64,000 nucleotides of DNA from Streptomyces sp. NRRL F-6676. GTDB lineage: Bacteria; Actinomycetota; Actinomycetes; Streptomycetales; Streptomycetaceae. The notes under the pieces were generated by a model, which made no database searches, was not told the origin of the DNA, and was given only the letters and a program-made list of their open reading frames with translations. The position numbers and the translations under genes were made by a program. This document shows positions 45,366 through 51,747 of this stretch, piece by piece. The stretch is from assembly GCF_000725625.1 (NCBI RefSeq), contig NZ_JOHS01000029.1:77968-141967 (forward strand). Reading direction: 5' to 3'. The number at the start of each line of letters is the position of its first letter. Within the stretch, counting starts at the first letter, position 1.

Positions 45366-45824
45366 CTACCGGGGCGTCTTCGACGTCGTCGTACGGTCCC
45401 CGTCCGTGCCGGTGCCGCCGATCCGGTCCGAGGTGGCCAGGGACCAGATCACGAAGCCGCCCAGGGCGATGGAGATGAGGGCCCAGACGGGGGCGTACGG
45501 CAGGAAGAGGAACCACTCGATCATGTAGAGGGCCGCGAGAGCGATGCCGACCGCGCGGCCCCACTCGGCGCCGGTGAGCACGGCCCAGCCGGCCAGCGCC
45601 AGCAGCGCGCCGATGACCAGGTGGATCCAGCCCCAGCCGGTCAGGCTGAACTTGTACACATAGTCGCCGACGTGCGTGTACACGTCGCTCGTGGCGATCC
45701 CGGCGATGCCGTTGAGCACGCCGAGGATGCCGGTGACCATCATCAGCACACCGGCGAAGACCGTGCCGCCGGTCGCCCAGGCGGAGCGTCGCGGGTGCGG
45801 GGTGGAAGAGGTGTACTGAACCAT
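45366..45824 (-). CDS. DUF7144-type membrane protein
   Basis: Integral membrane protein of 152 residues with four hydrophobic segments (FAGVLMMVTGILGVLNGIAG, WIHLVIGALLALAGWAVL, AVGIALAALYMIEWFLFL, ALISIALGGFVIWSL). The Trp/Gly pattern (SLTGWGWIHLVIG) is typical of a widespread actinobacterial family of unknown role. A cytoplasmic Gly/Thr/Asp-rich tail follows. The start ATG is at 45824. Upstream on the same strand there is a 24-base imperfect direct repeat (about 45838 and 45864) in the leader or promoter. Confidence 0.82.
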   Translation of the reverse strand: MVQYTSSTPHPRRSAWATGGTVFAGVLMMVTGILGVLNGIAGIATSDVYTHVGDYVYKFSLTGWGWIHLVIGALLALAGWAVLTGAEWGRAVGIALAALYMIEWFLFLPYAPVWALISIALGGFVIWSLATSDRIGGTGTDGDRTTTSKTPR

Positions 45825-45988
45825 GGGGCCTCGTCTCGTCGGCGTCTCCTGGGCCGATCGGTCCTCGGCGTCGCCTCGGCCGACCGGGTGGGTGCCTTCA
45901 CCGGCAGCTTCACCCGGAAGGGGCAGGGATGCGCGCGGTACGGGGCCGAACGGGTGACAGTATTCGTACGTGAGTGCGAGAAGTCGGC

Positions 45989-46828
45989 CTACTCGACCAG
46001 GGCGCCGCTGCCCAGCGCCACCGCGAGGCGTTCGGCGTCCCGCGTGCCGGGTTCGGCGGTGTAGACGGTGATGCGCAGGTCGTCGAGGGCGTCCAGGAGC
46101 GTGTCGCAGTCGAGCGTCATCCGGCCGGCCGCGGGATGCTCCACGAGCTTGCGCCGGGACGGGCTCGGCAGCGGCGGCGGGACGTCGGCGTCCCACAGTT
46201 CGGTGAACCGCGGGGCGGCCTCGGCGAGCGCGCCGACGAGCCGCCGCAGCGCCCGGTCGCCCGGGTAGCGCAGGGCGGTCAGGCGCAGGTCGGCGACGAG
46301 CCGCGCCTCGTGTTCGGCCTGCTCCCGCGCGGTGTGCACGACCCGGCCGGCCGGCCCGGCGAGGTTGCGCCAGACGGCGTTGCGTTCGAGGCCGCGCCAG
46401 GCGGACGTGGCGCCCATCAGCGCGTCGTACGGACCGTTGGCGAGGAGCAGGTTCCAGCTCGCGTCGTGCACGGCGACCGGGGTGTGCGCCAGCCGGTCGA
46501 GCAGTCGGCGCACGCTCGGCGCGAGCCGCGAGGGGACGACCTCGGGGCCGGGGACGGTGTGCCCGGCCAGCCGGTACAGCAGGTCCCGCTCCGGTTCGGA
46601 CAGGCGCAGCGCCCGGGCGAGCGCCTCCACCACCTGGGCGGAGGGCGCGGTCGCCCGGCCCTGTTCGAGCCGGGTCAGATAGTCGGCCGAGACCCCGGCG
46701 AGCGCGGACAGCTCCTCGCGGCGCAGCCCGGGGGCCCGCCGGCGCCGGCCGACCGGGACACCCGCGCTCTCCGGCGTGACGCGTTCGCGCCAGCGGCGTA
46801 CCGTCCGGCCGAACTCCCACGTCTCCAT
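45989..46828 (-). CDS. Xre-family regulator with MmyB-like ligand-binding domain
   Basis: Transcriptional regulator of 279 residues. HTH at about 12-75 (RAPGLRREELSALAGVSADY, LTRLEQGRATAPSAQVV), and an MmyB-like domain at about 100-265 (VAVHDASWNLLLANGPYDAL, VWRNLAGPAGRVVH, RFTELWDADVPPP, VEHPAAGRMTLDCDTLLD). In this family a fatty acid or similar ligand binds the second domain. The start ATG 46828 is favoured over an upstream in-frame codon because it removes an unconserved Gly-rich part. It is divergent from an SDR gene with a 9-base-arm palindrome between them, so it very likely controls both. Confidence 0.9.
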   Translation of the reverse strand: METWEFGRTVRRWRERVTPESAGVPVGRRRRAPGLRREELSALAGVSADYLTRLEQGRATAPSAQVVEALARALRLSEPERDLLYRLAGHTVPGPEVVPSRLAPSVRRLLDRLAHTPVAVHDASWNLLLANGPYDALMGATSAWRGLERNAVWRNLAGPAGRVVHTAREQAEHEARLVADLRLTALRYPGDRALRRLVGALAEAAPRFTELWDADVPPPLPSPSRRKLVEHPAAGRMTLDCDTLLDALDDLRITVYTAEPGTRDAERLAVALGSGALVE

Positions 46829-46867
46829 GGTCCCAGTGTGCGCCAGGGGCCCCGCCGTTGTCCCCCC

Positions 46868-46896
46868 TTGTCCTGGCCCTGGCACACCCAGGACAA
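46868..46896. promoter_or_regulatory. Operator between the Xre regulator and the SDR gene
   Basis: Perfect 9-base arms TTGTCCTGG (46868-46876) and CCAGGACAA (46888-46896) separated by 11 bases, with another GTTGTCC just upstream at 46857. It lies 40 bases from the regulator start and 45 from the SDR start. Confidence 0.65.
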
Positions 46897-46941
46897 CGGG
46901 ACGGCTGGCTGAGCACCGCCCGTTGGCCGAGGGTCGGTCCC

Positions 46942-47898
46942 ATGACCACCACCGAATCCGGCATCGGCACCGGAACCGTCCTGCTCACCGGACCGACCCG
47001 GGGCCTGGGCCGGTCCGCCGTCCTCGCCATGGCCCGCCGCCCGGCGGCCGACCGCCCCGACCTGCTGCTGGTGGGCCGCGCCGGCGCGGACCTCACCCGC
47101 ATCGCCGAAGAGGCGCGCGCCCTCGGCGCGAGGGTCCACGAGATCGGCTGCGACCTGGCCCGGCTCGCCGACGTACGCGCCGCCGCGGCGGCCGCCCGCG
47201 CCCTGCTCGACGCCGGGGCGGTACGGCCGCTGCGCGCGCTCGTGGCCAACGCCGGGACCATGTCGACCGACATCCGCACCGCGACCGCCGACGGTCACGA
47301 GCTGACGTTCGCCGTCAACTACCTGGCCCACGCCCTGCTCATCGGCGATCTGCTCGGCTCGCTCGCCGCGCCGGCCCGGGTCGTCCTGCTCGGCTCGAAC
47401 GTCTACAGCGCGAACCTCTACCGCAAGCTGATGGGAGTGCCCGAGGCGAAGTGGCGCGACCCCCTTGAACTCGCCCGTCCCGCGACCGGCGACAAGAACC
47501 CCGGCTTCTCCGCGTCCGGCACCGCCTACGCCGACGCCAAGCTCGCGATCCTGTACTACGCCCACGAGCTCCAGCGCCGTGCCGCGGCCGGCGTGAACGT
47601 GCTGGTGTTCGAGCCGGGGTGGATGCCCGGCAGCGCGCTGGGCCGGGGCGCGCCCGCCGCCTTCCAGGCGATGGGGCGCGGCCTGGGCAGGATGCCCGGG
47701 GTGTCGACCCCGGAGAACTCCGGACCGAAGCTGGCCTCGGTCGTGCTCGACGACCGGTGGGCCGGGCTGCGGGACGGTGCCTTCGTGATGAAGGACAAGG
47801 TGACGGAGGTACGCCCCGTCGCCCACGACCGGGAACGGGAGCGGCGGTTGTGGGAGGCGACGGAGCAGCTTCTGGCGGAAGTGCGGCCGGTCGGCTGA
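46942..47898 (+). CDS. Short-chain dehydrogenase/reductase
   Basis: Oxidoreductase of 318 residues with the SDR layout. The NAD(P)-binding turn is TGPTRGLGRSAVLAMARR (TGxxxGxG at about 16-23), the NAG motif is ANAGTM, and the active-site Tyr/Lys appear in TAYADAKLAILYYAHEL (YxxxK). The Ser lies in LLGSNVYSAN. The C-terminal region is longer than in minimal SDRs, resembling retinol-dehydrogenase or light-dependent protochlorophyllide-reductase-like members. ATG 46942. It is regulated by the divergent MmyB-type regulator. The substrate is unknown. Confidence 0.87.
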   Translation: MTTTESGIGTGTVLLTGPTRGLGRSAVLAMARRPAADRPDLLLVGRAGADLTRIAEEARALGARVHEIGCDLARLADVRAAAAAARALLDAGAVRPLRALVANAGTMSTDIRTATADGHELTFAVNYLAHALLIGDLLGSLAAPARVVLLGSNVYSANLYRKLMGVPEAKWRDPLELARPATGDKNPGFSASGTAYADAKLAILYYAHELQRRAAAGVNVLVFEPGWMPGSALGRGAPAAFQAMGRGLGRMPGVSTPENSGPKLASVVLDDRWAGLRDGAFVMKDKVTEVRPVAHDRERERRLWEATEQLLAEVRPVG

Positions 47899-47902
47899 GG
47901 TG

Positions 47903-48691
47903 TCAGGCGTCCAGCGTCGCCAGGAACCGTCCCAGGGCCGCGTCGAAGAGGTCCGGGCGTTCCAGGTTGGGGAGGTGGGCGGCGCCCTCGACCACCTCCA
48001 GGGTCGAGGAGGGCAGGGCGGCGTGCATGGCCTCCGCGTCCGGGACCGGGGTGAACCCGTCGTCCGCGCCGACCACGACGAGGGCCGGCATGGGGAGGCG
48101 GGCGAGCAGGTCGCGGTAGTCGGGGCGCAGGGCCCGGCCGCGCAGGGCCGCCGCGGCGCCCCTCGGGTCGGTCGCCGTCATCATGCGGTGCACGTGCGCG
48201 GCGACCTCGGGATCCGCGTACGGCGCGACCATCTTGTACAGCACCTCGTCGGCGTACCCGCCCATGCCCTCGCGCAGCAGCCGGTCGGCCATGGCGTTAC
48301 GGGCCTCGCGGCCGGCGTCGGTCTCGGCGACGGGGGAGGTGTCGGCGAGGACCAGGCCGGCGATGCGGCCGGGGAAGCGGGCGCAGCACTCCATGACGAT
48401 CTGGCCGCCCATCGACAGGCCCCCGAGGACGCAGCGGTCGACGCCGAGGTCGTCGAGGAGGGCGGCGATGTCGTCGGCGAAGACGGACAGGAGGGTGACG
48501 GCGTCGGGGCCGTCCGGCACGGGGGAGGCGCCGTAGCCGCGCAGATCGGGGGCGATCACCCGGCGGCCGGCCGAGAACGCGGCGAGCTGCGGCGCCCACA
48601 TGCTCCGGTCGAAGGGGTGGCCGTGGACCAGGACGAGAGGGAGGGCACCGGTGGAGTTCCCGGTGTCCTCGCAGGCGAGAAAGGGGGGCAT
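47903..48691 (-). CDS. Alpha/beta hydrolase, serine type
   Basis: Alpha/beta hydrolase of 262 residues with the Ser-nucleophile elbow GGLSMGGQIV (GxSxG), oxyanion loop LVHGHPFDRSMW, acid Asp in VVVGADDGFTPV and His in EGAAHLPNLERP. This pattern fits the 3-oxoadipate enol-lactonase or general carboxylesterase branch. It converges on the SDR gene with only four bases between stops. The start ATG at 48691 has weak ribosome-binding sequence. The substrate is unknown. Confidence 0.86.
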   Translation of the reverse strand: MPPFLACEDTGNSTGALPLVLVHGHPFDRSMWAPQLAAFSAGRRVIAPDLRGYGASPVPDGPDAVTLLSVFADDIAALLDDLGVDRCVLGGLSMGGQIVMECCARFPGRIAGLVLADTSPVAETDAGREARNAMADRLLREGMGGYADEVLYKMVAPYADPEVAAHVHRMMTATDPRGAAAALRGRALRPDYRDLLARLPMPALVVVGADDGFTPVPDAEAMHAALPSSTLEVVEGAAHLPNLERPDLFDAALGRFLATLDA

Positions 48692-48821
48692 GCGGGCGAC
48701 CCTAGGGTCGGGATCGGGGCCGGGGCAACGGAAGTCCGCCCGGGCGCGGACGGGTGGGGCGGGGGCCCGCGGCGGCGGGAGTGCGGTGCGGCTCGCACTG
48801 CCCGGTCCGGTGCGGGCCGGG

Positions 48822-49730
48822 TCAGACGCGGGCTCGGGTCGGCGGGGTCGCCGGGATCCGCGCGGGGGTCGCGGGCGGCTGCCGACGGCGCGCGTACCGG
48901 CCCGTGAGCCAGGCCGCGGCGGCGACGGCGAGACCGGCGGTGACCAGGGCCCAGGAGACCGTGCGCAGGGTGTCGGTGAGCGCGTCGTAGACCGCGCCCG
49001 CGGCCGGCTGTGAGACGTCGTCCGGCAGTCCGGAGAGGGTCAGCACCCGGCCGACGAGGACGGCGAGCGCCAGCAGCGCGGCGCCGAGCGCGGTGCCGAG
49101 CCCGACGGCGATCACCGCGCGCCGCCGGGACACCGCGACGACGATGCCCGCGACGGCGCACACCAGCGTGGCCAGCGGCAGCCAGAAACCGGCGAATTCG
49201 AGCACGTGGAACCCCTTCCGGAACAGGGTCAGGCGGTCGGCGGGGAGCAGGGTGATACGGGTGTGTTCGACGGGGATGCGCTCCGCGAACGGCACGTGGT
49301 CGTCGACCAGTCGCTCCTTCAGCTGCCGGGTCGCGGGCGCGAGGTCGAGGGTGACGGGCACGTCCCGGTCCCCGTCGCCGCGCAGGGCGTCCAGCACGGC
49401 GTCGTGGGCGGCGAGGTTGGCGGTGCCCCAGGCGGAGCGGAACGCCTCGGTGCCGGTGAAGGAGCGGACGGCGTCGTGCACGTAGGCGTGCACGGGGGCG
49501 CGCAGCGGGGGGCCCACGTCGATCTCCCGCATGATGTCGTCCGTGACGGCCGCCGCGATGGCGTCGCGCACCTCGGTGTCGGTGGCCAGCGGCGCGGTGG
49601 TGGCGGCGTAGCGGGCGGTGTCCCCGATGCCGTGGGTGGCCCAGACCGCGAGGACGGCCAGGGGGGCGAGCAGGCAGGCGGTGACGAGGAGGACGGCGGC
49701 GGTCGGACGGCGGGCGGAACGGCGGGACAC
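48822..49730 (-). CDS. Multi-pass membrane protein, function unknown
   Basis: Protein of 302 residues. It starts with a signal-anchor helix (PTAAVLLVTACLLAPLAVLA), has a long external region (about 35-160, with VRDAIAAAVTDDIMREIDVG and VHAYVHDAVRSFTG), and four hydrophobic segments at the C-terminal half (FAGFWLPLATLVCAVAGIVV, VIAVGLGTALGAALLALAVL, and a final ALVTAGLAVAAAAWLTG). The amphipathic external part with charged helices resembles other uncharacterised actinobacterial envelope proteins. It ends in a Pro/Arg-rich cytoplasmic tail. It is divergent from the caspase-fold gene at 49976. Confidence 0.75.
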   Translation of the reverse strand: MSRRSARRPTAAVLLVTACLLAPLAVLAVWATHGIGDTARYAATTAPLATDTEVRDAIAAAVTDDIMREIDVGPPLRAPVHAYVHDAVRSFTGTEAFRSAWGTANLAAHDAVLDALRGDGDRDVPVTLDLAPATRQLKERLVDDHVPFAERIPVEHTRITLLPADRLTLFRKGFHVLEFAGFWLPLATLVCAVAGIVVAVSRRRAVIAVGLGTALGAALLALAVLVGRVLTLSGLPDDVSQPAAGAVYDALTDTLRTVSWALVTAGLAVAAAAWLTGRYARRRQPPATPARIPATPPTRARV

Positions 49731-49884
49731 GGGTCAAGCGAAGCGGAGCGGCGGGTCCGCGGCGAGCGGGAATGGGCTGATCGGGGTGGGCCGGCGGCGG
49801 TCGCGGAACCGGATGTTCGCGCCCCCGACGCCCCCGCTCGGACCACCGGCGGGTTACGGTGCTGGACGGACGTACGCGCACCTG

Positions 49885-49970
49885 CGTGACCGACGCATGC
49901 GGAAGGATCCGGATGCGTTCAGGTGTGCCGGGTGCGTCGAGGTGCGTTCGGACGCATTCGATGGGGGAGG
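49885..49970 (+). promoter_or_regulatory. Cluster of TGCGT motifs upstream of the caspase-module operon
   Basis: Six copies of TGCGT or its reverse complement ACGCA occur between 49885 and 49970, including GATGCGTTC, GGTGCGTCG, GGTGCGTTC and GGACGCATTC. Close spacing in the leader region of a conflict-type operon suggests a binding site for a dedicated regulator. Confidence 0.4.
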
Positions 49971-49975
49971 GAACG

Positions 49976-51226
49976 ATGCCCGGAACCGTGCTGCTCCTCG
50001 CGGCCTCACCGGCGGGCAAGGGGCGCCTCGTGGACGCGGCCTCCGTGCTCCCCGTCCTCGCGGCGGTCGCCCCGGCGGTGCTGTCCGGCACGGAGACCGC
50101 CAATGTGGTCGAGCTGGCCGACCCGCTGGAACCGCAGGCCGTGCTGACCCGGCTGCGGGCCGCCGCCGCCGCGCCCGCGCCGCTCACCGTCTTCCTCACC
50201 GGCCAGCTCCAGCTCGACCGGCGGCAGCATCTGCCGCACGTGGCGCTGGCCCGCTCCACGCCGGCGACCGTGCGCTACACCGGCTTCCCCTGGCAGTGGA
50301 TCACCGAGGAGCTGCGGCTGCGGCCGCCGGGCGCCACGTCGCTCGTCGTCGACCTGCACGCCGACCCGGAGACCTGGCAGCACCTCGCGGCCCGACCGCT
50401 CACCGCCGGGCCGGGCGTGAGCCTGTACGGGCGCCTGGCGCCGCCCCCGCCGCGCCGGTCGGTCGCGGCGCCGACGTACATGAAGGCGGTCGCCACGCTG
50501 CTGCGCAGCGGCCACCGGCCGCCGCTCCCCCAGCTCCACCAGCAGGCGCTGGCGCGGCTGGCGGAGGAGACGGGGGCGTACGGGGACGTCGTCCTGACGT
50601 GGGACGCGGGGGCGGGGGCGGGCGCCGGGGCGGCGGTGCCGGCACCGGGCGCGGCCGCGGTTCCGGTGCCCGAGCCGAGGCCGGCGCCGGGTGCGGAGGC
50701 CGTACCCGTGCCCGTGCCGGTCCCCGCGCCCGAACCGGCATCGGCATCGGCACCGGCATCGGCGGAGCCCGATCCGCACGCCGCCCTCACCGCGGCCGTC
50801 CAGGCCGAACGGCACGAGGAGGCGGAGGCGCTGGCCGCGCGGTACGAGGAGGAGGCGCTGAGCGCGCACGGGCCCGCCTCCGAGGAGGCGTTGCACTGGG
50901 CCGAGGTACGGGCGGACCTCGCGATGTTCGCCGGGGACCCGGTGCGGAGCTGCCGTACCTGGCTCGCGGTGGCCACGACCCGGCTGTGGGCCCGGCAGGC
51001 GCCGGACGCGCCGGCGGTCGAGAACGCGGTGGATCACGCCCACCATCAGTGGGCGCGGATCGAGGACGCGGAACACTCCCGTGAACTCGGGGTGCGGCTC
51101 GCCGAGTTGCGCGAGCGGGTGCCGGGCCGCCGCGAGGGCGCGCTCGCGCACGTACGGGAGCGGCTGGAGCAGCTGGAGCGGCTCGACGGGGCGGACGACG
51201 TCCCGTCGGTGCAGCACATGACCTGA
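49976..51226 (+). CDS. Protein with a possible inactive caspase-like fold and helical C-terminus
   Basis: Protein of 416 residues opening the caspase module. ATG 49976 follows GGGAGGG. The first 190 residues look like a degenerate caspase/CHAT fold: the strand APLTVFLTGQLQL stands where active caspases have FxGHG, and ATSLVVDLHADPE where they have the DCC motif, so both catalytic His and Cys appear lost. A basic loop (APPPPRRSVA) and a helix (YMKAVATLLRSGHRPPLP) follow, then a Pro/Ala/Glu repeat region (about 205-260), and a helical C-terminal domain with TPR-like character (HEEAEALAARYEEEALSAHG, DPVRSCRTWLAVATTRLW). The fold assignment is my inference. It may recruit or inhibit the active caspase encoded downstream. 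Confidence 0.6.
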   Translation: MPGTVLLLAASPAGKGRLVDAASVLPVLAAVAPAVLSGTETANVVELADPLEPQAVLTRLRAAAAAPAPLTVFLTGQLQLDRRQHLPHVALARSTPATVRYTGFPWQWITEELRLRPPGATSLVVDLHADPETWQHLAARPLTAGPGVSLYGRLAPPPPRRSVAAPTYMKAVATLLRSGHRPPLPQLHQQALARLAEETGAYGDVVLTWDAGAGAGAGAAVPAPGAAAVPVPEPRPAPGAEAVPVPVPVPAPEPASASAPASAEPDPHAALTAAVQAERHEEAEALAARYEEEALSAHGPASEEALHWAEVRADLAMFAGDPVRSCRTWLAVATTRLWARQAPDAPAVENAVDHAHHQWARIEDAEHSRELGVRLAELRERVPGRREGALAHVRERLEQLERLDGADDVPSVQHMT

Positions 51227-51371
51227 AGCCTGCGGGTGCGTCGTGGTTGCTCGCGCCCACCCGGCGGAGCCCCGTGCCGGGTGGGGCGCCGCAGCCGAGA
51301 CACCCCCCAATGGGGTCGGAAGGGGTGAAGCCCCTCCCGTCTGTCACCCCCCGGTGCCATGATGGTGAGTC

Positions 51372-51743
51372 ATGGCTGAGGGGGATGGCGTGGCCGACCG
51401 GGGGATCCGCGTCCGGCTGTCCGGCACTGCCGACGACAGCGACATCGACGCACTGAAGAGCTGGCTGGAACGCGAACAGCCACTGGAGGCGCTGGTACGC
51501 GAGGGCAGGCTGGTCATCCAGATGCGCTCGGACACCAGCGCGACCGTCGAGCGCGGCAGCCCCATGGGCCTCGGCATGGAGATCTTCCTCGCCTTCGTCG
51601 GCGGCGCCTCCGGCGAACTGGTCCGCCGGGTCACGGTCACCGTCGAACGGGCGTTCAGCGCCTGGCAGGAGAACCGCCGCGACGTCGAACGCGGCGATCC
51701 CCCCGACGGCCGGGTCGACGCGGTGACCCCCGACGAGGGGTAG
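51372..51743 (+). CDS. EACC1-like small protein (effector-associated constant component)
   Basis: Protein of 123 residues. The pattern is a short beta-alpha unit (IRVRLSGTADDSDIDALKSW, LEREQPLEALVREGRLVIQM) followed by a Gly-rich hydrophobic helix (GLGMEIFLAFVGGASGELVR) and an amphipathic helix with a charged tail. This matches the EACC1 family, small proteins found next to caspase-like and other effectors in bacterial conflict systems and thought to link an NTPase sensor to its effector. The ATG at 51372 has only a weak ribosome site. It is five bases ahead of the caspase gene. I base the assignment on sequence pattern and neighbourhood. Confidence 0.65.
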   Translation: MAEGDGVADRGIRVRLSGTADDSDIDALKSWLEREQPLEALVREGRLVIQMRSDTSATVERGSPMGLGMEIFLAFVGGASGELVRRVTVTVERAFSAWQENRRDVERGDPPDGRVDAVTPDEG

Positions 51744-51747
51744 CCCC

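Noticed and set aside
45366..47279. 637-codon minus-strand frame
   Set aside because: It only extends the DUF7144 gene upstream through the Xre regulator in another frame; the real gene starts at 45824.
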